Below, one piece after another: positions 43,475 through 52,731 of a stretch of DNA of 64,000 bases; positions within the stretch are counted from its first letter, which is position 1; each line of letters opens with the position of its first letter. The stretch lies in contig SIAJ01000016.1 in the NCBI GenBank assembly GCA_009691845.1, positions 1 through 64,000 on the forward strand. The letters run 5' to 3'. The translations under genes were made by a program, and so were the position numbers. The notes under the pieces were generated by a model, which worked only from the letters and a program-made list of their open reading frames with translations, had not been told where the DNA came from and made no database searches. Source of the DNA: Gemmataceae bacterium. GTDB lineage: Bacteria > Planctomycetota > Planctomycetia > Gemmatales > Gemmataceae.

Positions 43475-44881
43475 ATGCCGACAACCTCTAGCTTCGCTCA
43501 GCCTGTCAGCAGACGGGAAATCGTGAAAGCGGGTGCCATTGGGCTGATGGGCCTGGGCATGCCGCAATTGGCCGCCTTGCAAAGTCGGGCCGATACCGGG
43601 AAGCCGCGTGCCAAGTCTGTCATCTTCGTATTCCTGACTGGTGGGCTTTCGCATCTCGATAGCTTCGACTTGAAGCCCGAGGCCCCGGATTCAGTTCGAG
43701 GCGAGTTCAAGCCGATTGCCACGCGAACGACTGGGATTCGCATCTCCGAACACCTGCCCAAACTTGCCGAGCGCAGCGACAAGTATGCCCTGGTTCGGTC
43801 GATGGCAACCGGCAGCGATGGGCACGGCATCGCCTGTCACATGCTGCTTTCGGGCCGGCTGGACATGCCGGCCGGGTTCACGGAGGCGAGCGCACCGAAT
43901 CCGCACGAGTGGCCATCGATGCCCGCACTGTACAACTTCGCCAAACGCGGACAGGGTCGCAATAATCTTCCGCCAGCCGTTGTGCTCCCCGAGCCTAGCA
44001 TCAACGAGGCGGGCCAGGTGCGGCCAGGTCAATATGCCGGTCGGCTTGGTGCGCGATGGGACGCCTGGCATCTTCACATGGCCACCAAGTGCCCGCTCGG
44101 AAACGGTGCCTGCCCGCACTGTTTCCGCTTTGAGGGAACTTCGTTCAAGCATGAGCCCGAGACGATTTTTGAGACGCCGAACCTGAAACTTGCAGACGGC
44201 GGCAGCGAGCGGTTCCAAGGTCGATCCGCATTGCTCCAGTCGATCGAGCATCGTCGAGAGTCCACGATGATGGATCGCCATCGTCAACAAGCGATGTCGG
44301 TTCTTAACAATCTGAAAACCCGTTCCGCATTTGAAGTGGAACGCTCGGACCCCAAGACGCTCGAACGATATGGCCGCAATAAATTCGGGCTTTCGTTGTT
44401 GATGGCCTATCGGCTTGTCGAGGCGGGCGTGAACCTGGTCCAGGTGAATCTCGGCAAGAACTCGACGTGGGACACGCATCGGCGGAACTTCGTCAACTTG
44501 AAGGACAATCTCTTTCCGCACTTCGATCGTTCTGTCTCCGCGTTGCTCGACGACCTGACCGAGAGCGGCCTGTTGCGGGATACGCTCGTGATCGTGACCG
44601 GCGAATTTGGCCGGACGCCGAAGATTAACAAAGACGCAGGCCGAGATCACTGGGGAGCGGTGATGAGCCTGCTCCTCGCGGGCGGCGGCGTGCAAGGCGG
44701 TCGGGTGATCGGCGCGTCCGATCGGATAGGCGGCCAACCAAGCGATAAGCGAACGACGCCCGAGAACCTCGCGGCCACCCTCTTCGATACGTTGGGTGTT
44801 CCTCACGACGCCATGTGGCACGACACCGACGGCCGGCCTTACGAAGTCTATCGCGATCAGCCGATTCCTGGGCTGATGTGA
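43475..44881 (+). CDS. DUF1501 family exported protein
   Basis: The protein has 468 residues from the ATG at 43475. The leader has VSRREIVKAGAIGLMGLG. Motifs are FLTGGLSHLDSFDLKPEA, NLGKNSTWDTHRRN, IVTGEFGRTPKINKDAGRD and SLLLAGGGVQGGRVIG. It ends in RDQPIPGLM. A Cys-bearing CPLGNGACPHCF segment near residue 210 is not seen in the other copies here. Palindromic repeats and a pseudogene lie downstream. Confidence 0.92.
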   Translation: MPTTSSFAQPVSRREIVKAGAIGLMGLGMPQLAALQSRADTGKPRAKSVIFVFLTGGLSHLDSFDLKPEAPDSVRGEFKPIATRTTGIRISEHLPKLAERSDKYALVRSMATGSDGHGIACHMLLSGRLDMPAGFTEASAPNPHEWPSMPALYNFAKRGQGRNNLPPAVVLPEPSINEAGQVRPGQYAGRLGARWDAWHLHMATKCPLGNGACPHCFRFEGTSFKHEPETIFETPNLKLADGGSERFQGRSALLQSIEHRRESTMMDRHRQQAMSVLNNLKTRSAFEVERSDPKTLERYGRNKFGLSLLMAYRLVEAGVNLVQVNLGKNSTWDTHRRNFVNLKDNLFPHFDRSVSALLDDLTESGLLRDTLVIVTGEFGRTPKINKDAGRDHWGAVMSLLLAGGGVQGGRVIGASDRIGGQPSDKRTTPENLAATLFDTLGVPHDAMWHDTDGRPYEVYRDQPIPGLM

Positions 44882-44886
44882 AACCT

Positions 44887-45068
44887 GAGGAGCCCGAAGC
44901 GAAGCAAGGAGTATTTCCAGGGGAGGAGCGAGGTAGTTAGATTCTTAACTGCGAATTTCTCTGCAAGTTGCAGAGAATTACCTCATAGTAGTCGGCACAC
45001 GGAGTGTGCCGACTACTAAGCTTGCGCCTCAACCGCGTTAAGCATTTCCTCGCTTCGCTTCGGGCTCA
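44887..45068. repeat. Nested palindromic elements
   Basis: An outer pair (44887-44912, GGAGCCCGAAGCGAAGC core, and 45048-45068, its reverse complement) encloses a perfect 15-bp hairpin (44986-45000 with 45004-45018, TAGTAGTCGGCACAC, three-base loop). The outer pair belongs to the family at 56884-56944 and the inner hairpin to that at 13731 and 63595. One element may have inserted into the other. Confidence 0.8.
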
Positions 45069-45151
45069 GTCCTTCCATTTTTCAAGGCACTCTCTTTGAA
45101 CGACGGGCAAGTCTTCCGTATCCAATCGCGTCACGTTTACGATGCAATCAC

Positions 45152-45571
45152 ATGAACCGCGAAACTGACTTCGGCAAATCCATCTCGCTGGCCTTCGGGT
45201 CCGATGAAGTCACGCCCTTCTCGGCTGCATACTCCTGACAGTCGAACCAGATCGCCCACATCATGATGGGCTTCTTCCTGGCCTCAATCTGGATCATCGC
45301 TGCCATGGCCGACGGTGGTGAACTCGGTCACGTTCCTATTTCTGCTCATCCTTATCAAGAACGGGCTGGACATTTTGCTCGATCTGTCGAGCTTTGCCAA
45401 CAGGGAGCGTTTGCGATTTGATCCCGTGACCGACATTGGCGACTGGTGAACGGGTCGTGTCGGCTCTGCTCTTCGGTACCATTGCGGGCTTGTTCAAGGG
45501 GTTTCGCTACCGCTATCGGCCAATCATCGCGGCGTGTTCGGCGATCGTTCGAAGCAGTCCGAGCATGCCGT
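45152..45571 (+). pseudogene. Decayed small membrane protein gene
   Basis: A sensible start (MNRETDFGKSISLAFGSDEV) and membrane helices (IAHIMMGFFLASIWIIAAM; VTFLFLLILIKNGLDILLDL; ALLFGTIAGLFKGFRYRYR) can be joined only across lesions. These are a TGA at 45236-45238 in SAAYS-stop-QSNQ, a frame change near 45312 and another break at about 45445. The TGA probably replaces a Trp TGG. I take it as a pseudogene of a roughly 140-residue membrane protein, and I do not know the family. Confidence 0.65.
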
Positions 45572-45653
45572 GACCGAAACAGCGAAGCCATGATCGGAAC
45601 GAGGAACTGCGTGAGACAGGTCAGAGGCCTGTTCGCTCGATAAACTTGTCGGG

Positions 45654-46862
45654 ATGAACTCACTTCCCGAATACATCGTCACCGATCCGGACGGCCTCAA
45701 AGCGTGTTGCGAAGATGTCGCGGCCAGCCTGCAAGTGGGGTTTGATACCGAGTTTGTCGGCGAGGAAACATACGTTCCGCACCTCTGCTTGGTCCAGGTT
45801 GCCACGCCGAATGCGTTGTATGTGCTCGATCCATTCGATTGCGGGCCGCTCGTCGAGTTCTGGAAATTGCTTGCCGACCCCGCCCGGCTAGTGATCGTGC
45901 ATGCGGGTCGCGAAGAAGTGCGGATCTGCTTCGGGGCTATCGGCCGACCACCGGCGAACTTGTTCGACGTGCAAATCGCGGCCGGCCTAATTGGGCTGGG
46001 CTATCCACTCGGTTATGGGGCGCTCGTGCAATCGGTGCTGAAGAAGCGACTTCAAAAAGGAGAGACCCTCACGGATTGGCGGCGACGGCCTTTGTCCCAG
46101 GAACAATTGCGCTATGCCTTCGACGATGTGCGGGATCTGCTCGCGATCTGGAAGCGGGTCGATGCGAGGCTTGCGAAGCTCGAACGTTCGACCTGGGCGA
46201 CCGACGAGTTCACGAGTTTCGTGAAACGGGCGTTGCAGGATGGCGGCGAAGTCGAACGTTGGCGGAAGCTCAAGGGCGTGACCAACCTCAATGCCCAACG
46301 ACTGGCGGTCGTTCGCGAAGTCTATCTCTGGCGGGAAGAAGTGGCCGCTCGACGAGATCGCCCGGCCAGAACAGTTCTTCGAGACGATCTAGTCGTGGAA
46401 ATTGCCAAGCGCAACCCAAAGGCATCGGGCGACATCTCCACGTTGCGGGGCCTGGGCCGAGCCGACATTCATGGTATCATCGAAGCGGTCGACAAGGCCA
46501 ATCGTCTGCCGTCTGCCGACTGGCCCGAAGAGGCAGAACGTGACAACGACCCACACGCGGTCGCTCTCGTGTCGAGCTTGCTGAATGTCGTTCTCGCCGA
46601 CTGGTGTGCCCGACAGGAACTCACGATGCCGCTCGTCGCAACTTCGGCCGACGTTCGGCGACTGGTGCGACTGACGGCCAAGGGGGAATGCCCTTCGACC
46701 GGCTGCGGGCTCGCCAATGGCTGGCGGAAGGAACACGTGCTGCCCGTGTTGCTGGAAGTCCTCGAAGGAAAACGGGCCATGCGTGTGAAGTCGCTAGAAG
46801 GCGAAGCACCGCTCGAATACGGGCACGTCCGACGTGAAGTTGTGAACCACCCAACCACCTAA
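45654..46862 (+). CDS. rnd: Ribonuclease D
   Basis: The protein has 402 residues. A DEDD exonuclease domain covers ~1-200: VGFDTEFVGEETY (first Asp and Glu), VIVHAGREEVRI, FDVQIAAGLIGLGYPL and YAFDDVRDLLAIWK, with the catalytic Tyr and last Asp. An HRDC domain follows at ~215-295 (VYLWREEVAARRDRPA). RNase D trims the 3' ends of tRNA and other stable RNAs. The C-terminal ~100 residues (CPSTGCGLANGWRKEHVLPV) are an extension found in some relatives. It is followed 13 bases later by the asparaginase-like gene. Confidence 0.92.
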   Translation: MNSLPEYIVTDPDGLKACCEDVAASLQVGFDTEFVGEETYVPHLCLVQVATPNALYVLDPFDCGPLVEFWKLLADPARLVIVHAGREEVRICFGAIGRPPANLFDVQIAAGLIGLGYPLGYGALVQSVLKKRLQKGETLTDWRRRPLSQEQLRYAFDDVRDLLAIWKRVDARLAKLERSTWATDEFTSFVKRALQDGGEVERWRKLKGVTNLNAQRLAVVREVYLWREEVAARRDRPARTVLRDDLVVEIAKRNPKASGDISTLRGLGRADIHGIIEAVDKANRLPSADWPEEAERDNDPHAVALVSSLLNVVLADWCARQELTMPLVATSADVRRLVRLTAKGECPSTGCGLANGWRKEHVLPVLLEVLEGKRAMRVKSLEGEAPLEYGHVRREVVNHPTT

Positions 46863-46875
46863 CCACTGGGTTGCC

Positions 46876-47739
46876 ATGGAACCTGTCGTCATTGCCACCT
46901 GGCCATTCGGCCGCACCGCCGTGGAAGTTGCCGCAAAACTCCTGGCCTCGGGCACATTGCCTGTCGATGCAGCACTCGCCGGCGCACAAGCTGTCGAGGA
47001 CGATCCGAAAGTCAACTCGGTCGGCTTCGGCGGCATTGGCAATAGCATCGGCACCGTCGCGCTCGATGCCTGCGTGATGGATGGCAAGACGCTCGATTGT
47101 GGATCGGTTGCTGGGGTCGAAAATATCCGCCACGTGGCCGCACTCGCGAAGAAGGTCTACGAGAAGACGCCGCACATCATGCTTGTCGGCAAAGGAGCCG
47201 AGTGGTTCGGCATCCAGAACGGCTTCCCGTTAGAAACGCTTCTGACCCCGGAAAGCGTGGCCGAGTGGGTGAAAAATCGGCCCAAAAAGAAGAACGAGAC
47301 CAAAGGACACGACACGGTCACGGTGCTGGCCAACGACGGTAAAGGCCGGCTTGGCGGTGTCTGCACGACCTCCGGCCTGTCGTACAAGATGCCCGGCCGC
47401 GTGGGCGATTCGCCACTCATCGGTGCCGGCTTATACGTGGATGACGAAGCCGGTGCAGCCGGTGCGACAGGAGTGGGCGAGGAGATCATCCGTATCGGCG
47501 GTGCCCTGTTCATAGTCGAACAGATGCGTGCGGGAAAGTCACCACAGGAAGCGTGCGAACTGGCGGTCAAGCGAGTGATTGCGGCAGCGGTGCGACGTGG
47601 CCAGCATCCGGCCCGCGTGGCATTCCTGGCGATGAACCCGAAGGGTGCTATCGGGGCCGCGGCTACACAAGGAACCGACTTCAAGTATGCCGTGGCACGG
47701 GGCGAGAAGGTGGAGATGCTTCAGGCCAAGGAGTTGTAA
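46876..47739 (+). CDS. Ntn-hydrolase asparaginase (isoaspartyl/GlcNAc-Asn type)
   Basis: The 287 residues match the N-terminal-nucleophile family that includes L-asparaginase/beta-aspartyl peptidase and N4-(GlcNAc)-asparaginase. Alpha-subunit marks are DPKVNSVGFGGIGNSIG and LDCGSVAGVENIRHVAALAK. The nucleophile Thr is in KGHDTVTVLANDGKGRLGG, and self-cleavage before it would release the beta subunit. GRVGDSPLIGAGLYVDDEAG and GATGVGEEIIRIGGAL are further conserved segments. There is no signal peptide. Substrate choice between isoaspartyl dipeptides and glycoasparagine cannot be set from sequence alone. Confidence 0.88.
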   Translation: MEPVVIATWPFGRTAVEVAAKLLASGTLPVDAALAGAQAVEDDPKVNSVGFGGIGNSIGTVALDACVMDGKTLDCGSVAGVENIRHVAALAKKVYEKTPHIMLVGKGAEWFGIQNGFPLETLLTPESVAEWVKNRPKKKNETKGHDTVTVLANDGKGRLGGVCTTSGLSYKMPGRVGDSPLIGAGLYVDDEAGAAGATGVGEEIIRIGGALFIVEQMRAGKSPQEACELAVKRVIAAAVRRGQHPARVAFLAMNPKGAIGAAATQGTDFKYAVARGEKVEMLQAKEL

Positions 47740-47783
47740 CTCCAAGTCGAGCGGAGCGGCGTGAGCCACTCCACTCGCCAGAA

Positions 47784-49487
47784 CTAGGTTGCCTGCCCGT
47801 TCACCGTCGGCTCCACTTTCGCCGTTGGCGTTGTGGAATCCAACGTCATCTTGGCGATGAACTCCGGCATTTCCACGCCGCCGATGTCGCGCATCACTTG
47901 TAGCATCGGCGGCATCGAGCGGGCCATGCTTTGCAGGAAGTTCGTCGTGTTAGACGAGCCGTTCGCGTTGCCACCACCATTCTCCCAGACGACGATCTTG
48001 TCGAACTTGATGTTCGAGATCGCCTGGGCACTGACCGATGCGAGATGATCCATGTGCTCCAGCATGAGCAACTGAAAGGCGGCCTGTGCGCCACCGCAAG
48101 CGTCGATGATTTTCTTCAAGCCTTCGCCCTTCTTGGCCAGGATCTCGTACTGGCCTTTCGCCTCGGCTTGTAGCTTGGCGAAGTTTCCGGCAGCTTGGGC
48201 GTTGGCCTCGATCTTTACTCGCTCGGCAGCGGCTTCCGCATCGACGATCGTGCGAGCCTTCTCGGCCTTCGCGGGGGCTTCCAGCAATGCCCGCTTTTCG
48301 GCCTCGATCTTCTCAGCATCGGCGAGGGCTGCCTTCGCCAACGCCCGGTTCTGCGATTCCAGCACCGATGCTTCCGCTTCGCGTTTCCGTGTCTCGGCGA
48401 GCTTGTAAGCATCGGCCCTCTTCACCGCCAGCTCGGCTTGAGCGAGAGCGATAGTCGCCTGTGCCATCGCTTCGCCGGCCGTCGCCTTCGCGTTGGCATC
48501 AGCCAGCCGCACTCGTTTCTCTCGGTCGGCCTCGGCCACTTGGGCCTCGCGATCGAACCCAGCCTTCTGCTCACCAACCTTTTGATCGCGGTCCAGTTCG
48601 GCGATCTTGATTGCTTGCTGACGCTGCGATTCCTTGATCAGCGCTTCCTGCTCCAGGAGGGCCGTCTGTTCGCCAACGGCTTTTTCTTTATCCAACTGGG
48701 CCACGCGAATCGCTTGCTCACGCGTCGCTTCCTTCGTACCGATCTCACGCAACTTGGTCGCGTTCGCAACTTGAATCACACGCTCGCGGTCGGCTTCCGC
48801 CACGCCGGTTTGGCCCTTCTTCTCTTGCTCGGCCACGTCGATCTTGGCCTGTTGAATCGCGATGGCTGCGGCTTTGCGGCCGATGGCTTCGATGTAACCG
48901 CTCTCGTCCGTGATGTCCGTGATGTTCACGTTGATCAGCACCAGTCCGATCTTCTTGAGTTCGCCTTCAAGCGACTTTTGAATGTTCTCCAGGAACTTGT
49001 CACGATCGCGGTTAATGTCCTCGATTCGCATGGACGCGATCACTTGACGCAATTGGCCGAAGATCATGTCAGCGGCCTGCTGCTTGATATCGTCCGTATC
49101 GAGCCCCAACAATCGAATCGATGCGTTCTGCATCGTCTCGCTGTCCGTGCCGATCGCGACCGTGAACACACTGGGTACATTCACCCGGATGTTCTCGATC
49201 GACAGCGCACCCTTCAGCGGTACTTCAATCTGAATCGGTTCCAGGTTGAGGTAAGCGAAGTCCTGGATCAGCGGAACCACGAACGCGGCACCACCATGCA
49301 CGCACTTGGCGGCATTGCCTCCGGACGTTTTTCCGAAGATCACCAGCACGCGGTTCGAAGGACAGCGTTTGTAGCGCTTGGCGACAAACATGAGCATTCC
49401 GAAGATCACGACGGCTGCCGCAACGGAGGAGATAAGCGGCCAGGGAATGTCGGTTGCACTGGCTTGGGCGAACACAAAGCGGAACAT
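47784..49487 (-). CDS. Flotillin-like SPFH protein
   Basis: The protein has 567 residues with one N-terminal membrane helix (SVAAAVVIFGMLMFVAKRYK). The SPFH/band-7 domain follows (~50-230), and a long Ala/Glu-rich coiled coil (~230-450) has repeats such as REQAIRVAQLDKEKAVGEQT. The C-terminus is FDKIVVWENGGGNANGSSN. Flotillins form oligomeric membrane scaffolds. The partner gene 49491-50081, an NfeD-like OB-fold protein, lies 3 bases upstream on the same strand, the usual pairing. Confidence 0.93.
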   Translation of the reverse strand: MFRFVFAQASATDIPWPLISSVAAAVVIFGMLMFVAKRYKRCPSNRVLVIFGKTSGGNAAKCVHGGAAFVVPLIQDFAYLNLEPIQIEVPLKGALSIENIRVNVPSVFTVAIGTDSETMQNASIRLLGLDTDDIKQQAADMIFGQLRQVIASMRIEDINRDRDKFLENIQKSLEGELKKIGLVLINVNITDITDESGYIEAIGRKAAAIAIQQAKIDVAEQEKKGQTGVAEADRERVIQVANATKLREIGTKEATREQAIRVAQLDKEKAVGEQTALLEQEALIKESQRQQAIKIAELDRDQKVGEQKAGFDREAQVAEADREKRVRLADANAKATAGEAMAQATIALAQAELAVKRADAYKLAETRKREAEASVLESQNRALAKAALADAEKIEAEKRALLEAPAKAEKARTIVDAEAAAERVKIEANAQAAGNFAKLQAEAKGQYEILAKKGEGLKKIIDACGGAQAAFQLLMLEHMDHLASVSAQAISNIKFDKIVVWENGGGNANGSSNTTNFLQSMARSMPPMLQVMRDIGGVEMPEFIAKMTLDSTTPTAKVEPTVNGQAT

Positions 49488-49490
49488 GGG

Positions 49491-50081
49491 TTAAGCCTCC
49501 GAGGTGGCGAGTACGTTTGCGACTTCAACCGAACTTGAACTGAGAACGGCGACAACCCGGATCGGTGTGCCGGTCGGTAATTCTTCGTTTGCGGTATAGG
49601 CTTCAAGTTCAACAGTCCGATTTTGCAGGTTCAGCGTCACCTTGCCCGGCCCCCCGCGATTGGCCGGAATGCGAAGGTAGACCGTTCCGGTGGCCCCGAC
49701 GGAATCCTGCACGCGAACCGTGCCATCGGCCTTCAGACGGTACATAATCTTCATCAGCGTGGCGACCAGGTAGAGAGCGACAAACCCGGACCCGAATGCT
49801 GAACCCAGCTGTGCCGGGGTTTCGAGATCGTAGTAGGCGGCCGTCAGACCTCCGAGGCCAAAGAAGGCGACTGCGGCACAAACCGCTCGGAACGTCAGCA
49901 GGCCGAGAAACCAGTTCTCGCCATGATCGTGATCGGTAGAGTGATCGTGGTCGTGGTCGCCGAGCGAATGATCGTGATCGCCGACAGCGTGATCCCCACC
50001 CAAGCCGAAGACGCCGGCCAGGAATTGCAGCAGGACAAGCGACCCGCCCAGACCGGCACAGATCAGACAGAACGTATACAT
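49491..50081 (-). CDS. NfeD/YqiJ-like membrane protein with His-rich loop
   Basis: The protein has 196 residues. An N-terminal helix (CLICAGLGGSLVLLQFLAG) leads to a His/Asp-rich loop (GDHDHSLGDHDHDHSTDH). Two more helices follow (FRAVCAAVAFFGLGGL and FGSGFVALYLVATLMKIMY). The C-terminal ~75 residues are a beta-rich OB fold (GATGTVYLRIPANRGGPGKV). Such proteins pair with flotillin in a membrane complex. The HD-repeat loop could bind divalent metal such as zinc or nickel, and I have not seen it in common relatives. Confidence 0.85.
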   Translation of the reverse strand: MYTFCLICAGLGGSLVLLQFLAGVFGLGGDHAVGDHDHSLGDHDHDHSTDHDHGENWFLGLLTFRAVCAAVAFFGLGGLTAAYYDLETPAQLGSAFGSGFVALYLVATLMKIMYRLKADGTVRVQDSVGATGTVYLRIPANRGGPGKVTLNLQNRTVELEAYTANEELPTGTPIRVVAVLSSSSVEVANVLATSEA

Positions 50082-50332
50082 TTGGCAAATCCTCCGTGGA
50101 TTGCGAGTAAGCTCGGAGGGTTATTCGACGGACTCGGCCCGCCCTTCCGGAATCCCGGTTGATTCAAGTTAGCAGACCGAAAAGAACGACGCAAGTGGAT
50201 GGCGGACAATATGTTGGAATAAATTTATACTTCTAGAATTCCTGCGTCAGATAATATTAGAGAAGAACTCACGCAAAGCCGTTTTTTTGCAAAGGATCGA
50301 GTTCCGCAGCGGCCTGGAAATATCATGAAAGC

Positions 50333-50995
50333 ATGAGTTCCAAACCCCGGTTTCTTGCGGTCCTGTTCGATTACGATGGCACGCTTGCCGATAGCTACGC
50401 GGCCATCACCGCGAGCGTCAATCATGTTCTCCAACATCACGGTCGGCCAATCCTGAAAGAGGCCGAGGTTCGTGGCCTGGTTGGGCACGGGCTCGAAAAC
50501 CTCATGGAGACGATCCTGCCCGGAATCGATCCGAGAGCGGCCGCCCGGCTTTATCGCGAACATCATCCGAGCGTGATGGGATCGCACACCACGATCTTTC
50601 CAGGCGTCGAGGAGGGGCTCAAGGCGCTTCGCGACTCGGGCATCAAACTTGGCATCTGTTCGAACAAGCCCTCGTACTTCACGCGGGAGTTGCTGAAGAT
50701 CTTTCACCTCGATCAATTCTTTGAGGTCGTCTACGGTCCAGACGACGCCGGTGCCGCCAAGCCTGACCCGACCATGGTTCTGAAGGCTCTCGAGAAACTT
50801 GGTGTGCCACGCGAGCAGGCCCTCTACGTCGGCGACATGGAAGTGGACATCGAGACGGGCCGGAATGCCGGTGTGGAAACGTGGGTGGTGCCGACCGGCT
50901 CCGCCGACGTTGCCACGTTGCAGGCCGCGCGAGCCCAGCGACTGTTTCCGGGAATCAGCGACATCGTAAGCGAAGTGCTCGCGGCGAAGTCGTAG
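50333..50995 (+). CDS. HAD-superfamily hydrolase, phosphoglycolate phosphatase-like
   Basis: The protein has 220 residues. HAD motif I is LFDYDGTLADSYAA (nucleophile and acid/base Asp), motif II is ICSNKPS, and motifs III and IV are AKPDPTMVLKALEKL and YVGDMEVDIETGRNAG. The helical cap and length resemble Gph/PpaX-type phosphatases, which act on phosphoglycolate or pyrophosphate. Specificity is inferred from overall similarity only. It stands alone upstream of a DUF1501 gene. Confidence 0.88.
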   Translation: MSSKPRFLAVLFDYDGTLADSYAAITASVNHVLQHHGRPILKEAEVRGLVGHGLENLMETILPGIDPRAAARLYREHHPSVMGSHTTIFPGVEEGLKALRDSGIKLGICSNKPSYFTRELLKIFHLDQFFEVVYGPDDAGAAKPDPTMVLKALEKLGVPREQALYVGDMEVDIETGRNAGVETWVVPTGSADVATLQAARAQRLFPGISDIVSEVLAAKS

Positions 50996-51211
50996 TGGCT
51001 GGCTTCCCCTTGTGAGTGCGGACCGGCGCGTTGGAATGCACATGGTTCGACAGACCGGAAGTCCATCGCCACAAGCGATCAGTGGGAGCAGTCCAGAATT
51101 TAATGGCCGGTCGGCACCACGGCCGGACTCCCATTGCAACAAGTTCCTCGACGTACCGCCGTTACTTGGGTATCCTGAACCTTGTCCGCATCCCGCCTTG
51201 TGAGCCTCTCC

Positions 51212-52636
51212 ATGAATCCGTTTGAATCTCTTCGCACGGCTTGCAATCGCCGTTCGTTTCTCGGCAACTCCCTGGCCGGGCTGGGGACTTTTGCCCTGGC
51301 GAATCAGTTGAACCCGAGTTTGTTCGCGGACAGCAAGGTCGAACGCTGGCCGGGGGCGATCAAGCCGCACCACAAGGCCAAGATCAAGCGGGTCATTTGG
51401 CTGTGCATGGCAGGCGGACCATCGCATCTGGAAACGCTCGATTATAAGCCCGAACTTGCCAAGATGCACGGCAAGCCGATGCCGGAATCGATCACCAAGG
51501 GCCAGCCGATCGCTCAGTTGCAGGGAGCAAAGCTCACATGCCTGGGGCCGCAACACGAGTTCAAGAAGTGCGGCAAGTCGGGCCTGGAACTGTCGTCGAT
51601 CTTCCCGAGACTTGCCGAGGTCGCGGACGACCTGTGCGTGATTCGCTCGATGAAAACCGAGGCCATCAATCACGACCCGGCCCACACGTTCATGAACACG
51701 GGCACGACCATCAGCGGCCGGCCTTCGATGGGCTCGTGGCTCTGGTACGGCCTGGGCGCCGAGACCGATTCGCTGCCCGGCTTCGTGGTGATGTTGTCCA
51801 CCGGCCGTTCCGGCCAAATGCAGCCGATCGCGGCCCGGCAATGGCATAGCGGCTTCCTGCCGAGCCAGTTCCAGGGGGTCGAGTTTCGTTCGAAGGGCAA
51901 CCCGGTTCTTTACGTCACTAGCCCCGATGGCGTCACGCAAGAACGGCAACGCGATGTGGTCGATGCCGCGAACGAGTTGAACAAACTCTTCGACAAGCAG
52001 GTGGACGACCCCGAAATTGCCACGCGCATCAGCCAGTACGAGATGGCCTTCCGCATGCAATCGAGCGTGCCGGAACTGATGGACCTCACGAAGGAGACCA
52101 AGGAAACGCTCGACCTGTACGGCACGAAAGGCGGCGATGGCTCGTTCGCGGCGAACTGCCTGCTCGCTCGCCGATTGGCGGAACGGGGCACGCGGTTCAT
52201 TCAGCTTTATCACCGCGACTGGGATCATCACGGCAACGTGAAGGGGGACATTCCCGTTGTCGCCAAGGAAGTCGATCAAGGCATGACTGCTCTCTTGAAG
52301 GATCTCAAGCGTCGCGGCATGTGGGACGACACGCTAGTCGTCTGGGGCGGCGAGTTCGGCCGTACGCCAATGGCACAAGGCACGGGCCGCGACCACCACA
52401 TGAAGGGCTTTTCCATTTGGCTCGCAGGTGGCGGCATCAAGGGTGGCATGAGTTACGGAGCCACGGACGACTTCGGCTACAATGCATCCGAGAACATCGT
52501 CAGCGTTCACGACCTGCACGCCACCATGCTGCACCTGCTGGGCGTCGACCACGAACGCCTGACCATCCGCTTCCAGGGCCGCGATTTCCGTTTGACGGAC
52601 GTGCATGGTAAAGTGGTGAAGGCGGTATTGGCGTGA
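51212..52636 (+). CDS. DUF1501 family exported protein
   Basis: The protein has 474 residues from the ATG at 51212 (MNPFESLRTACNRRSFLG). Motifs are WLCMAGGPSHLETLDYKPEL, YHRDWDHHGN, VWGGEFGRTPMAQG and GRDHHMKGFSIWLAGGG. It ends in FRLTDVHGKVVKAVLA, which groups it with the copy at 3365, the one paired with DUF1549. No DUF1549 gene is adjacent here. The next gene downstream encodes a small exported protein in the same direction. Confidence 0.92.
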   Translation: MNPFESLRTACNRRSFLGNSLAGLGTFALANQLNPSLFADSKVERWPGAIKPHHKAKIKRVIWLCMAGGPSHLETLDYKPELAKMHGKPMPESITKGQPIAQLQGAKLTCLGPQHEFKKCGKSGLELSSIFPRLAEVADDLCVIRSMKTEAINHDPAHTFMNTGTTISGRPSMGSWLWYGLGAETDSLPGFVVMLSTGRSGQMQPIAARQWHSGFLPSQFQGVEFRSKGNPVLYVTSPDGVTQERQRDVVDAANELNKLFDKQVDDPEIATRISQYEMAFRMQSSVPELMDLTKETKETLDLYGTKGGDGSFAANCLLARRLAERGTRFIQLYHRDWDHHGNVKGDIPVVAKEVDQGMTALLKDLKRRGMWDDTLVVWGGEFGRTPMAQGTGRDHHMKGFSIWLAGGGIKGGMSYGATDDFGYNASENIVSVHDLHATMLHLLGVDHERLTIRFQGRDFRLTDVHGKVVKAVLA

Positions 52637-52731
52637 AGTCCCGAAGACACGCAGTAAAAGCAAAAGCGATGCCTGGGCTTTTTCTTGCGTGTTTGCGTGA
52701 TCTTTTTTGTCTTACCTCTCCGAGGTTTCAG

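Noticed and set aside
45236-45238. TGA at codon 29 of the 45152 frame as a second selenocysteine
   Set aside because: It has no Cys neighbours, fits a Trp position (AYS-stop-QSNQ), and the frame has other breaks downstream; no SECIS-like hairpin follows.
48195-49538. 447-codon plus-strand frame
   Set aside because: It is a shadow of flotillin; high GC keeps opposite frames open.
50225-52279. 684-codon minus-strand frame
   Set aside because: It is a shadow of the HAD phosphatase and DUF1501 genes, which carry clear family motifs on the plus strand.
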